Counted from the stretch's first letter, positions 34,513-44,517 are shown. The stretch is 64,000 nucleotides of DNA from Pedococcus_A sp963730585 (GCA_963730585.1 CAVSSL010000006.1:372001-436000); one strand, 5' to 3'. Numbers and translations: made by a program. The notes: a model not told the origin generated them from the letters alone.

Positions 34513-36654
34513 TCAGCGCTCGGCGGCCGAGCGGAAACCGCCCTGTGCCGGGCCCTCCGGGCGGATGTTGCCGTCCCGGGAGCCGCCGACCGGCGTCTGG
34601 CTCCCGGAGTTGCGTCCTGCCAGGGTCATCGGGAAGTCGGGGTTCTCCTCGGACGGCGTGCTCCAGCCCCAGATCGCGGTCTGGCGACCGGCCAGGCCGC
34701 TCACCGTCGTCTTCACCGCGTCCGAGACGACGCCGGTCCCGCCGAACACCAGGACGAGGTCCGTGCCGGCGCGGTAGCGGTCGGCCTGCGCCCGCACGAC
34801 GGCCGGCACCGTGCTGCCGGCGACCAGCAGCAGCGGCTCCGCCATCGGCTCCCATGAGGGCACCGCCGGCCAGTGCGTCGGGGAAGGACTGCCCCGACGC
34901 GTAGCCGACGTAGCTGCCACCGGGGAAGAAGGTCTGGGCGACCTTCGTGCTCGTCTCGTAGCGGTCCTGGCCGAAGACCTGGTAGCGGCCCGACTTGGTG
35001 GTGAACGAACGGCTCGCCGCCGCGGCGTTGCCACCGATGCCGTAGACGTTCTTGATGGCGGTGCGGCCGTTCACGTAGCTGGCGACGGACGCCGGCACCG
35101 TCTTGCCCTTGGTGAGGAGCACCGGGGCGAAGAAGACGGACGCCGCCGGGCCGGCCGAGAGCGCGTCGGGGAAGTTCATCCCGTCGGCGAGGAAGGCGGA
35201 GGAACGGGGGACCGGCATGCCCTGCCAGCCGGCGTCGAGCTCGCGGGCGACGGCCACGCTGGTGGCGAAGCGGTCGGCGCCCGAGATGCGCTGCACGGTG
35301 AAACCGTTGGCGCGCAGCGCCTTCTCGACACCGGAGCCCATGACTCCCGTGCCGCCGACGATGGCGACGAAACGGTCGGCCGGGTCCTTCATGAGGCGCT
35401 TGAGCTCGGTGAGCACACGGCTGTCGAGCGTCGTGGCGCCGTTGAGGAGCAGCGGCATACCGGACTGCGCGGACAGCGGACCGGCCACGACCGCGTCGGC
35501 GAACGACGCGGAGGACGCCAGCACGGCGCCCTCGGACCCTTCCTGCCAACCCCAGGAGCTGGCCGCGATGGCGGTGGCGATGCGGTCCCTGCCGCCGAGC
35601 CGCTCCGTGTGCGCGGCGGGGGTGAGGGCCCGCCACGAGGCCGACTCGAAGTGGGTGCCGGCGGCCGACGAGGTCACCAGGGTGTCGGTGCCGCCGACGA
35701 AGGAGCCGTTGACCTTGTCGATGACGTGCAGCTCGGTGGAGGCGCAGTCCGGGTTGGCGACGAGCACGGCGATGGCGCGGGCGCTCGGGGCGAACGAGGG
35801 ACGCTGCCCGGGGCAGTCGGCCCCCAGGCTGCGGACCGCGACCGGTCCCTGGCCCTCGTCGACGAAGAGGGCCACGCCCTTGTCGCCGGTGCCGACGAAG
35901 GCCAGCGTGCCGTCGGGCGCGGTGGCGGGCAGTCGGGCGTCGAGCGCGCCGTACCCGAGGGGCTCGGGCGCGCCGGCGGGCGCGTTGAGCGCCAGGTTCC
36001 CGTAGCGGGGGAACTCGGCCTCGACCAGGCCGAGGTCGCGCTTGCCCGGCACCGTGGGCGACGGGATCGTCATGAGGGCACCGAAGCCGTCGGCGAGCGG
36101 GGCCGCCGCGCCGGTGTCCTTCGCGGTGCCCGTGGTGAGGACCTCCGAGCGGCCGGAACCGATCCAGGTGGCGACCTGCTGGCCGTTCGAGCTGAGCCCG
36201 GGGTTCTGGACCAGGCTGTCGCCGAACGGCGACCACTGCACCGGCGTCGACGTGGACTTGAAGGTGAGGTACTCCTTGGAGGAGTTGAGCTCCGTCACGG
36301 TGAACGAGGGGTCGGTCCCGGTCACGCGGGCGGCGACGACGTCACCCGCCGGGCCCCAGACGTGCTCACGGGCTCCGGAGGTGGTGGCGTAGGTGACCGC
36401 GGTGCCGTCGCGGCGGAACGACTTCATCGTGCCCCGGTCGTCGGCGCAGACCTGCGTGACGGTGATCTCCCCGTCGGCCGCCGTCGTGGGCAGCCACGGC
36501 AGCGCGTGGTCCTCCGGGTTCCAGCCGCGCCGGCGGCGTAGGCCGGTGCCGCGGACCCGACCGCGAGCCCGAGTGCTGTGGTGACGGCGGTGACGGCTGC
36601 CCCTGCGGCTGCCCGTCGTCCGCGACGGTCGTGGTTGTTCCCCCTGGACCCCAT
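34513..36654 (-). pseudogene. Secreted protein with three CWB2 repeats, broken by two frameshifts
   Basis: Reconstructed length 713 residues. ATG at 36654 follows GAGGGG at seven bases and opens a signal peptide (GAAVTAVTTALGLAVGSAAPAYA). Near 36526-36534 the frame must change (one base lost or two gained) to reach WNPEDHALPWLPTTAADGE. A TolB/beta-propeller-like region follows (FSPSARAIAVLVANPDC, for example), then CWB2 repeats LGGRDRIATA, SGADRFATS and FGQDRYETS. A second shift at 34851-34853 (one base too many in a triple run) leads to MAEPLLLVAGSTVPAVV and the true stop at 34513. After correction length is exactly in frame, so sequence error is more likely than decay. Wall-anchored; substrate unknown. 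Confidence 0.78.
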
Positions 36655-36770
36655 GGTTCCCCTCGTGGTGCGGTGTTTGGGCGCAACTGCGCCAAGCGAA
36701 CCGTAGGGGACGAATCGGGCGAGACCGGGGCGTTTGCGGGAAACCCGGGGTCGTGCGTCATCCTGCTGGG

Positions 36771-37962
36771 GTGACGTCCCCCGCCGCCACCGAGCCCGTC
36801 GAACCCGCGCGCCCCCTCGACCCCGCCCCCGACCGCGCCGTCGACCGCGCCGTCGACCGGCGCCCTCGACCCACCGGTCGACCGCGCCCGGGAGCTGGCC
36901 TACACGAGCTACCTGCGCGTCGCCGCCATCGTCGGGGTCGTGCTCATCCACGTCGCCGGCCTGTCCTTCGTCCGCGAGGAGCTCGACGGCACGGCCGCCT
37001 GGGCGCTGGGCGGCGCGCTGGCCTACGGCAGCCGCTGGGCCGTCATCGTCTTCGTCATGGTCAGCGGCGCGCTGCTGCTCACCCCGCCCGCGGACCCGGA
37101 CCCGAGACGGTTCTTCCGCCGCCGGCTCGCCAAGGTGGGCATCCCCCTGCTGGTCTGGCACGCGGCCTACATCCCGCTCTCGGCGGCCCGCTGGGACTCA
37201 ACCCCGCGCGAGCTGCTGGCCAACTTCCTCGAGGGGCGCTCCTACACCGCGCTCTACTTCTTCTGGCTCATCCTCGGGCTCTACGCGGTCACGCCGCTGC
37301 TGTGGCCCCTCGTCTCCGCGCTGACCACCCGTGCCCTCGGGGTGGCGGGCGCTGCGCTCGCGGCCGTCCCGGCCCTCGACGTCGTGCTGCGTGGCCTGGT
37401 CGCCGTCCTGCGCGAGGAGCCGCGGGTGCTCCCCGAGCCGACGCTCGTCACGCAGTTCGTGCCCTACGTCGGGTACTTCCTGCTCGGCTACGCGCTGCGC
37501 GGGGTGGTGCTCCGGGGCGCCCGGCTCGCGGCCCTCGCGGCGGTGCTGGCCGGACTGCTCGCGCAGATGGTGTGGCAGGCGCTCGCGGTCGAGGCCGTCG
37601 ACGCCGAGACCGGCAGCACCGGCCTGCTGCCCGTGCTGCTGCCCCTCAACTACCAGGGTGCGGTCGTGGGCCTGTCGGCCGTGGCGGTGTTCCTGTTCGC
37701 CCGGGGCCTGGTCCACCCGGGTTCGACGTGGGCGGGGCCGGCCAGGGCCGCGAGGCTGCGCCGGCTCGGCGACCTCACGTTCGGGGTCTTCGCCGTGCAC
37801 CTGCTCGTCTTCTGGGCGATCGCGCAGGTGCCCGGGCTCGACGTCGAGGAGGGCGCCACCACGGCACCCGGGGTGGTGCTGCTCAGCGCGGTGGTCGTGG
37901 TGGTGTCGTTCGGCGTCGCGTGGCTGCTGTCGCGGACGCCGGTGCTGCGCCGGGTCGTCTAG
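36771..37962 (+). CDS. Acyltransferase family 3 membrane protein, frameshifted near its start
   Basis: About 396 residues after removing one base near 36859-36860. From GTG 36771 the first frame reads PVEPARPLDPAPDRAVDRAV, then must shift to ALDPPVDRARELAYTSYLRV, the normal opening of acyltransferase_3 proteins, followed by VLIHVAGLSF with the conserved His. About ten hydrophobic helices follow, including FVMVSGALLL and FGVFAVHLLVFW. Such proteins O-acylate surface sugars. The corrected length is exactly in frame. Without correction, the longest open frame starts inside the first helix and loses the catalytic region. Its TAG stop is shared as CTAG with the convergent inositol-phosphatase-like gene. 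Confidence 0.8.
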
Positions 37963-38747
37963 CGCCGGGCGAGGGCCTCGCCGGCGAGCCGGCGCACGTG
38001 CGAGAACGTGCCCCGGTCCGCGGCCACGATGATCCCCGAGACGCGGCTGCGCGGGCCGTATGCCGTGCCGTCCGGGTGGCCGACCCAGCCGCCGGCCTCG
38101 TGCACCATCAGGGCGCCGGGGGAGTGGTCCCAGGGGCTGTTGCGCCCGTAGAGGACGTAGTCGATGGCGCCCTCGATGAGCTTGGGGTAGTCGACGCCGC
38201 AGCAGACCCAGGAGCCGACCAGCGGCGGCATGGGGCCGAAGGAGTGGCCGCGCAGGGGCCACATGGAGGTGCAGCCGCGGGGCTCGTCGGCGTCGGCCAC
38301 GGGTGTGCGGACCACCCGCTCGCCGTTGCGGAAGACGCCGGCGCCGCGCTCGGCGACCCAGGCGACCTCGTGCTCGGGCTGCCAGATCCAGCCGCGGACC
38401 GTCTCGCCGCCGCGGGTCTCCGAGACCATCACGGCGTGGTCGGGGGAGCCGTGCACGAAGTTCTTGGTGCCGTCCACCGGGTCGACCGTGAAGGCGTGGT
38501 CGGCGGCGAGGTAGCGCTCCAGCACGGTCGGGTCAGCCGACGAGCGCTCCTCGCCGAGGACGAACGCGTCGGGGTAGGCGTCGGTGAGGGCGCGGGTGAG
38601 CAGCACCTCGGACTCCTGGTCCGCCACGGTGACCAGGTCGCCCGGGTTCTTCTCCATGACCTCGCCCGCGGCGAGGGAGCGGAACCGCGGCGTGATGACC
38701 TCGGCCGCGACGTCTTTCATCAGGTCCAGCACCGCGTTGGTGTCCAC
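37959..38747 (-). CDS. Inositol monophosphatase family protein
   Basis: 262 residues from the GTG at 38747 (GTGG five to six bases upstream); in-frame GTGs further up add residues foreign to the family. The metal-binding signatures are intact: FVLGEERS for the first Glu, DPVDGTKNFVHG for the D-P-x-D-G-T loop, and NSPWDHSPGALMVHEAGG for the W-D motif. It should remove phosphate from a small sugar or inositol phosphate, in the group with histidinol-phosphatase-like and myo-inositol phosphatases; the exact substrate is open. It is convergent with the acyltransferase and divergent from the GT2 of the next operon. Confidence 0.9.
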   Translation of the reverse strand: MDTNAVLDLMKDVAAEVITPRFRSLAAGEVMEKNPGDLVTVADQESEVLLTRALTDAYPDAFVLGEERSSADPTVLERYLAADHAFTVDPVDGTKNFVHGSPDHAVMVSETRGGETVRGWIWQPEHEVAWVAERGAGVFRNGERVVRTPVADADEPRGCTSMWPLRGHSFGPMPPLVGSWVCCGVDYPKLIEGAIDYVLYGRNSPWDHSPGALMVHEAGGWVGHPDGTAYGPRSRVSGIIVAADRGTFSHVRRLAGEALARR

Positions 38748-38840
38748 GACGCCACCGTTCCACACGCGGCCCACTTGTCGGTAATCGGGTCAGTGCGGTC
38801 ACCGGGTCGGCGGCCCTCGGCGGGTAGGCTCCTGAGCACG

Positions 38841-39953
38841 ATGAACGAGCACACCGCCACCGACACCCCCTCGGCGCCCGCCCCGGCAGCAGCCACCCCG
38901 CCCACCGAGCTCCTCCCGGTCGACCCGGGCTTCGGTGCCCCGGCCGCCGAAGCCGGCCAGCCGGCATACGGCAACGGACCGGGCACCGGCGAGCTGAGCG
39001 CCCCCGCGCCGGAGGCCCCCGTCGCGGCCGAGCCCGCGACCCAGCAGGAGGGGGACGGGCAGCCGCGGCCCTACGTGACGATCGTGCTGCCCTGCTACAA
39101 CGAGGGCGAGCACGTGCTGCTCGAGATCGACCGCATCACCGAGGCGATGAACGCGAGCGAGTTCACCTACGAGCTGCTCTGCATCGACGACGCGTCGACC
39201 GACAACACCCTCGAGGTGCTCAACGACGCGGCGCAGCGCTACGCCAACATCCGCGTGATGCCGTTCCGCCGCAACGGCGGCAGCGGCACGGCGCGCCGCA
39301 TCGGCACGCAGCAGGCCTACGGCGAGATCGTCGTGTGGACCGACGCCGACATGACCTACGAGAACGAGCGCATCCCCGAGCTGGTGCGGATCCTGCGCGA
39401 CGACGACTCCTACGACCAGGTCGTCGGCGCCCGCACCACCGAGGAGGGCACCCACAAGTGGGCCCGCGTGCCGGCGAAGTGGCTGATCCGCAAGATCGCC
39501 GAGCGCCTGAGCAACCAGACGATCCCCGACCTCAACTCGGGCCTGCGGGCGTTCCGCCGCGAGGTGTCGCTGCCCTACCTGCGGCTGCTGCCGCCCGGGT
39601 TCTCCTGCGTCACCACGATCACGCTGGCGTTCCTGCAGAACCAGCACGACATCAAGTACGTGCCGACGTCCTACGCCAAGCGCGCGGGGGAGTCGAAGTT
39701 CCACTTCGCACGCGACGCCTACCGCTACATCCTCCAGGTGCTGCGCATGGTCATGTACTTCGACCCGCTCAAGGTGCTCATGCCGCCGGCCCTGTGGCTG
39801 TTCATGATCGGTGTCGTCAAGGGCGTGGTCGACATGTTCCGGCACCCGTTCTACTTCCCGGCGAGCACCGTGCTGCTGGTGATCAGCGGCATCATGATCG
39901 GCACGCTGGCCCTGCTGGCCGACCTGGTCGTCAGATCGCGCGAGGGCGTGTGA
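38841..39953 (+). CDS. Family 2 glycosyltransferase with C-terminal membrane anchor
   Basis: 370 residues. A disordered Ala/Pro/Glu N-terminus of about 75 residues precedes a GT-A domain: VTIVLPCYNEGEHVLLEIDR, LLCIDDASTDNT, GGSGTARRIGTQQAYGE, the DAD motif WTDADMTYEN and PDLNSGLRAFRRE. Two helices at the C-terminus (ALWLFMIGVVKGVVDMF and VLLVISGIMIGTLALLADL) match polyprenyl-phosphate glycosyltransferases of the DPM/PglC-like GT2 group. It is the first gene of a four-gene glycan operon; the GT4 gene follows with a GTGA overlap. ATG at 38841 is the first codon after a plausible upstream region with GAGCACG. Confidence 0.88.
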   Translation: MNEHTATDTPSAPAPAAATPPTELLPVDPGFGAPAAEAGQPAYGNGPGTGELSAPAPEAPVAAEPATQQEGDGQPRPYVTIVLPCYNEGEHVLLEIDRITEAMNASEFTYELLCIDDASTDNTLEVLNDAAQRYANIRVMPFRRNGGSGTARRIGTQQAYGEIVVWTDADMTYENERIPELVRILRDDDSYDQVVGARTTEEGTHKWARVPAKWLIRKIAERLSNQTIPDLNSGLRAFRREVSLPYLRLLPPGFSCVTTITLAFLQNQHDIKYVPTSYAKRAGESKFHFARDAYRYILQVLRMVMYFDPLKVLMPPALWLFMIGVVKGVVDMFRHPFYFPASTVLLVISGIMIGTLALLADLVVRSREGV

Positions 39954-41833
39954 GCGCGGCGGCCCTGCGGGTCGCCGTCGTCGGGCCGACCCACCCCTAC
40001 AAGGGGGGCGTTGCCGCCCACACGACGACCCTCGCGCACGAGCTCGCCGAGGCCGGCCACGACGTCACGCTGGTGTCGTGGTCGCACCTCTACCCGAGCC
40101 GGCTGTACCCCGGCGAGCAGGCGGTGCCGGGCGGAGCCCCCGACGTCGAGCCGTTCCCGCGCACCGTGCGGGCGCTGAGCTGGGCCCGGCCGGACACGTG
40201 GGTGCGCACCGGGCGCCGGCTGCGCGGCTTCGACGCGGTCGTGGTCGTGCACGTCATCCCCGCCGTCGTGCCGGCCCACCTCGCACTGATGCGCGCGGCG
40301 GGCATCGGCACCGGTGACCCGTCGGCGCCGCGCGGAATCGCGTTGGTGCACAACGTCCTTCCCCACGAGACCCACCCGGGCGACCGCGCGCTGGTGCGCC
40401 GGTTCCTGACCCGGATGGACGCCGTGCTGGTGCACTCGGCCGAGCAGGCCACGCTCGCCCACGACCTCGGCGCCGGGCGCGTCTCGGTGGCCGAGCTGCC
40501 GCCGCACCTGCCGGGCGGAGCACCCGTGGAGCGGCCCGAGCACGACGGCCCGACGCGGCTGCTGGCCCTGGGCATCGTGCGCGAGTACAAGGGCGTCGAC
40601 CTGCTGCTGCGCGCCCTCGCCCGCGTGCCCGGACCGCGGCTCACCGTGGCCGGGGAGATGTGGGGCGACGCCGGTGAGCTGGTCAAGGCGCTGGCCCGCG
40701 ACCCTCGCCTGAACGACCGGGTCGAGGTGCACGGCGGCTACGTGCCGGCCGAGCGGCTCGCACCGCTGCTGGCGTCCCACGACGTCATGACCCTGACCTA
40801 CCGCAACGCCACCGCCTCGCAGAACGTGCTGCTGGCCCAGCGCCACGGGCTGCCCGTCCTCGCCTCCGACGTGGGCAGCTTCGCGGCCCAGGTGCGCGAC
40901 GGCGTCGACGGGCTCGTGGTCCCGCCGGACGACGAGGAGGCCCTGGTGGCCGCGCTGAAGCGCCTCGCCGAGCCCTCGTATGCCGCGCAGCTGCGCTCCG
41001 CTGTCACGTCACCCGACCTGTCGGGGCCGTGGGCGACGTACGTCGGCACCCTGGAGGCGCTGGCCTCGCGCGAGGTCGCCGCCGAGCCGGAGCACGACGC
41101 CGGTGTCGAGGCGGCACCGCCGGTGGGCTCGCTGCGTGCCCGGGTGGTCGACCGGGTGCGCCGCGCCGTGGCCGCCCGCCGGCCGACGCTCTCGCTCCAG
41201 GCCGCCGACCTGCCCGAGTGGATCCGGGCCACCGACGTGCTCGCCGACGCCGAGGACGCCGACGACGCGCGGGCCTTCGCCCGGCAGGTCGGCCTGCCGC
41301 GCTGCCCCGACGGCATCGCCGCCTGGGCGGCGCTCGGGGCGCTCGCCGCCATCGTGCGGGTGCGCGACGACGGCCGGCGCAGCGCCGTCATCGTCGACGA
41401 GTCCGGCAGCCGGTCGCCGCTGTCCCGCTGGGCCCGGGCGATCGGCTTCGCCCCGGTGGAGCTCGACCTGACCGGTGGCCGCTCGTCCGTCGAGGTGCTC
41501 GACGTCGACACCGCGTCGCTGGACGTCATCGCCCGGCTGCACCCCGGTGGCTGCGACGCCGAGGACGTCGACGAGGCCATGAGCCAGGCGTCGTGGGCGC
41601 TGCGCTCCGGTGGCCTGCTCTGCCTGACCCTGCCGATCGGCCCCTCCGGGGCGGAGGGCGCGTTCGGGCCGGCCGACGTCCGTGGCGTGCTGGCCCGCTC
41701 GCACGACCTCGGGTTCGTGCTGGTGGGCGACCTCGACCGTGACATCACCGAGCGGATGCGGCGGGCCTCGACGGCCTCGACCCGGACCGACGCGGCCTAC
41801 GGCCTGCTCCGGCTCACCCTGAGGCGGCGCTGA
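39950..41833 (+). CDS. Family 4 glycosyltransferase fused to a methyltransferase-like domain
   Basis: 627 residues from GTG 39950. Residues about 5-375 form a GT-B GT4 enzyme: VVGPTHPYKGGVAAHTTTL, LVHNVLPHETHPG, TRLLALGIVREYKGVDLL, HGGYVPAERLAPLLASHDV and VVPPDDEEALVAAL. After a linker, residues about 400-627 resemble a class I SAM-dependent methyltransferase: RRSAVIVDESGSRSPLSRWA, SSVEVLDVDTASLDVIARLH and ASWALRSGGLLCLTLPIGPS, but the glycine-rich SAM loop is degenerate, so activity is uncertain. A free methyltransferase is encoded two genes later. Likely role: adding and possibly modifying a sugar on a lipid-linked glycan. It touches the next gene by one base. Confidence 0.85.
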   Translation: MSAAALRVAVVGPTHPYKGGVAAHTTTLAHELAEAGHDVTLVSWSHLYPSRLYPGEQAVPGGAPDVEPFPRTVRALSWARPDTWVRTGRRLRGFDAVVVVHVIPAVVPAHLALMRAAGIGTGDPSAPRGIALVHNVLPHETHPGDRALVRRFLTRMDAVLVHSAEQATLAHDLGAGRVSVAELPPHLPGGAPVERPEHDGPTRLLALGIVREYKGVDLLLRALARVPGPRLTVAGEMWGDAGELVKALARDPRLNDRVEVHGGYVPAERLAPLLASHDVMTLTYRNATASQNVLLAQRHGLPVLASDVGSFAAQVRDGVDGLVVPPDDEEALVAALKRLAEPSYAAQLRSAVTSPDLSGPWATYVGTLEALASREVAAEPEHDAGVEAAPPVGSLRARVVDRVRRAVAARRPTLSLQAADLPEWIRATDVLADAEDADDARAFARQVGLPRCPDGIAAWAALGALAAIVRVRDDGRRSAVIVDESGSRSPLSRWARAIGFAPVELDLTGGRSSVEVLDVDTASLDVIARLHPGGCDAEDVDEAMSQASWALRSGGLLCLTLPIGPSGAEGAFGPADVRGVLARSHDLGFVLVGDLDRDITERMRRASTASTRTDAAYGLLRLTLRRR

Positions 41834-42867
41834 TGGCCCGCGTCCCGCGCCACAAGGTCCTCAACGCGCTGCGCATCGTCCTGGCCCTGCTGGTGACCGC
41901 GGCGGTGGCCCTGGCCGTCTACCGCAACTGGGCCGAGGTCTCCGCCGACCTGCGCAAGATCAGCGGCGGGTCACTGCTCCTGGCTGCCGGGCTGGTCGCC
42001 CTCGCTCCGGTGCTGACCGTGCTCGGCTGGCGCGTCATCCTCGCCGACCTCGGGTCGCCACTGCACCTCGCGCCCGCCGGCGGCATCTACTTCGTCGGCC
42101 AGCTCGGCAAGTACGTGCCCGGCTCCGTGTGGAGCATCGTGGCCCAGGCCGAGATGGGCACCCGGCTGCACATCCCGCGCGCCCGCTCGGCCGTGGCAGG
42201 CCTGATCACCATCGGGCTCGCCGCCATCTGCGGCTTCGCCGTGGGGCTGCCGGCGCTGCCGCTGCTCTTCCAGCGCGACGACACCCAGTCGGTCGTGTGG
42301 GCGGTGCTCCTGGCGCTGCCGCTGTTCGCGCTGGTGCTGTGGCCCCGGCTGCTCAACTGGGGCATCGCGCTGGGACTGCGGCTGCTGCGCCGCGAACCGT
42401 TGGAGCACAACCTCTCCGGCCGTGCCGTGCTCCTGTCGGGCGCGTGCTTCGTGGGCGCCTGGCTCGCCTCGGGGGCGCACGCCTGGGTGCTCGTGCGCGC
42501 CGTGGGGGAGTCGACGGTCTCGCCCGAGCGCCTCGCCCTGGTGTCGATCTGCGGCTTCGCGCTCGCGTCGTCGCTGGCCATGTTCACGGTGGTGCTGCCG
42601 GCCGGTGTCGGCGCGCGCGAGGGGCTGCTGGTGCTGCTGCTCGCTCCGGTGACGTCGCCGTCGGCGGCGACGGCGGTGGTCGTGCTGTCGCGCTTCCTCA
42701 CCGTGATGAGCGACGTCGTCTTCGCCGGGGCCGGGTGGCTCTGGGCCCGGTCGCACCACCTCATCACGTCTCGTCGCGAACGAGCCGAGGAGGGCGTGCT
42801 GGTCGAGCTCGACGACGACGTGGCCGACGCCTCCTCGGCCGCCAGGCCCACCCCCAACGGCGGATAG
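41833..42867 (+). CDS. Lysylphosphatidylglycerol synthase/UPF0104 family membrane protein
   Basis: 344 residues with about eight helices and no extra catalytic domain. IYFVGQLGKYVPGSVWSIVAQ and the late VLPAGVGAREGLLVLLL are the strongest family matches; similar proteins in polysaccharide loci are believed to be lipid flippases or glycan-transport partners. The ATG overlaps the TGA of the upstream GT4 gene by one base, so translation is coupled. The C-terminal 45 residues are charged (RRERAEEGVLVELDDDVADA) and probably cytoplasmic. Function as a flippase is inference from context. Confidence 0.85.
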   Translation: MARVPRHKVLNALRIVLALLVTAAVALAVYRNWAEVSADLRKISGGSLLLAAGLVALAPVLTVLGWRVILADLGSPLHLAPAGGIYFVGQLGKYVPGSVWSIVAQAEMGTRLHIPRARSAVAGLITIGLAAICGFAVGLPALPLLFQRDDTQSVVWAVLLALPLFALVLWPRLLNWGIALGLRLLRREPLEHNLSGRAVLLSGACFVGAWLASGAHAWVLVRAVGESTVSPERLALVSICGFALASSLAMFTVVLPAGVGAREGLLVLLLAPVTSPSAATAVVVLSRFLTVMSDVVFAGAGWLWARSHHLITSRRERAEEGVLVELDDDVADASSAARPTPNGG

Positions 42868-42945
42868 GTTGCCCTCCATGACGTCTCCCGAGAACCTGCC
42901 CGACACCGACGGCGCCACCGCCGGCGGCCAGGACGCCGCCCCCAG

Positions 42946-43782
42946 GTGGCCGCCCCGCCCGGTGGGCGCCTGCTCGCCGTGGCCAAGCGCGGCGCCGAGT
43001 ACCTCCTCTGGGCCCGGGTCGCGGTGCAGCGCCGCGTCGAGCAGCGGCTCCAGGAGCGCGACGGTGAGGGCCGCCCCGTGCCGACGTCGGTGCCGGCGAC
43101 GGGCGTGCTGCGCACCCGTGCGGAGTGGGAGAAGGCGGTCGCCGAGGCGCGCCACCTGCGCCTGCCGCTGCACCGTGACAAGCCCAAGAACTGGGACGCC
43201 CTCGGCGCGGTCGCGGCCGTGCTGACGCTGGCCGACGACGGCTCGCGCACCGCCCGGGTCATGGACGCCGGCAGCGCGCGGTACTCCCCGGTGCTTCCGT
43301 GGCTGCGGCTCTACGGCCTCGGCACCGAGCCCGCCTCCTTGCTCGGGATCAACCTCGAGTTCGGCGAGCCGACCCACCGCGACGGCGTCGAGTTCCGCTA
43401 CGGCGACGTCACCGCGACCGGCCTGCCCGACGGCTCGCTCGACGCGGTGACCTGCATGTCCGTCATCGAGCACGGGGTGCCCGTCGAGCCGTTCCTGGCC
43501 GAGACGGCCCGCGTGCTGCGCCCCGGAGGGGTGCTCTGCCTCTCCACCGACTACGACCAGAGCCCGCCCGACACGGCCGGCCACACGGCATACGGCACTC
43601 AGGTGCGCATCTTCGACCCGGCGCAGATCAGGGACCTGGTGGCGGCGGCCGACCGGGTGGGCCTCGAGCTCGTCGGCGACGTGTCCACCCCCGAGGCGCT
43701 GGCCCACAGCGAGCGGCCGGTGCACTGGGAGCGGCTCGGGCTCGACTACACCTTCATCCTGCTGACCTTCCGGCGGCGCTAG
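42946..43782 (+). CDS. Class I SAM-dependent methyltransferase
   Basis: 278 residues from GTG 42946. Motif I is VMDAGSARYSPVLPWL, with the acidic residue in GINLEFGEPTHRDG; post-motif CMSVIEHGVPVEPFLAETAR and VLRPGGVLCLSTDY complete the fold. It is the last gene of the glycan operon and could methylate the sugar chain or its end. The start is doubtful: an ATG at 42878, ten bases after the previous stop, opens MTSPENLPDTDGATAGGQDA, and adding one C in the C-run at 42939-42943 joins it in frame to the rest. I think that longer form (301 residues) is real and the run was under-called. Confidence 0.85.
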   Translation: MAAPPGGRLLAVAKRGAEYLLWARVAVQRRVEQRLQERDGEGRPVPTSVPATGVLRTRAEWEKAVAEARHLRLPLHRDKPKNWDALGAVAAVLTLADDGSRTARVMDAGSARYSPVLPWLRLYGLGTEPASLLGINLEFGEPTHRDGVEFRYGDVTATGLPDGSLDAVTCMSVIEHGVPVEPFLAETARVLRPGGVLCLSTDYDQSPPDTAGHTAYGTQVRIFDPAQIRDLVAAADRVGLELVGDVSTPEALAHSERPVHWERLGLDYTFILLTFRRR

Positions 43783-43902
43783 CGGGTCGACCGGCCGGTT
43801 GCGGGCGCGGGTTCGGCGAACCCGTCGCCTACCCGCCAGGGCGACCAACCCAGCGCCCGTCGCCCTTGCCCCCCGGGCCACCGGACCCGAGGAAGGACCC
43901 CG

Positions 43903-44502
43903 ATGATCGCCGCGCAGTACGAGATCACCCTCCCCGCCGACTACGACATGCGGGTCATCCACCGCCGCATCGCCGAACGCGGCCATGCCCTCGACGACCG
44001 CGCCGGCCTCGGGCTCAAGGCCTACCTCGTCCGCGACGTCGCCGACGGGTCGCCCGTCAACGCCTACGCACCCTTCTACCTCTGGACCGACCCCGACGCC
44101 CTCGCCGCCTTCCACTGGAAGGGCCAGGGCTTCGCCGGCATCGTCCGCGACTTCGGTCGACCTGTCGTGCGGACCTGGATCGGCGGTGGCTTCACCCGGG
44201 GCGACGCCTTCGCCGAGACGCCCCTGTGGGCCACCACGCTGGTCCTGCCCTTCGGGCCCGACTCGGACCCTGCGGACGACGCCACCTCCGTCGCCGAGCG
44301 GGCGACTCGGCTGGCCGAGCAGCCCGGCACCCACAGCGTCGCCTGGGCAGTGGACCCCACGCGCTGGGAGGCGGTCATCCTGCGGCTGGCGACCACGCCA
44401 CCACGCGCTGGCGACGACGGCACGGCATACCGGGTTGGGCACCTGTCGGCACCGGAGATGACGGCCCTCGGCCGGCCGCGCGAGGACGCCGTCACCCGCT
44501 GA
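43903..44502 (+). CDS. DUF4865 family protein
   Basis: 199 residues; ATG preceded by GAGGAAGGA at about seven bases. The sequence matches the DUF4865 family: QYEITLPADYDMRVIHRRIA, FHWKGQGFAGIVRDFGRPVV and GTHSVAWAVDPTRWEAVILR. No enzyme motif is evident; members are small soluble proteins sometimes linked to monooxygenase-like ABM folds, and the role is unknown. It is 120 bases downstream of the methyltransferase and probably has its own promoter. A perfect terminator hairpin follows. Confidence 0.82.
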   Translation: MIAAQYEITLPADYDMRVIHRRIAERGHALDDRAGLGLKAYLVRDVADGSPVNAYAPFYLWTDPDALAAFHWKGQGFAGIVRDFGRPVVRTWIGGGFTRGDAFAETPLWATTLVLPFGPDSDPADDATSVAERATRLAEQPGTHSVAWAVDPTRWEAVILRLATTPPRAGDDGTAYRVGHLSAPEMTALGRPREDAVTR

Positions 44503-44517
44503 GCGGGGAGGTGCAGA

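Noticed and set aside
36753..38700. Long open frame over the acyltransferase and phosphatase genes
   Set aside because: Its middle has no family features; it is a shadow frame linking the true acyltransferase start with the later GT2.
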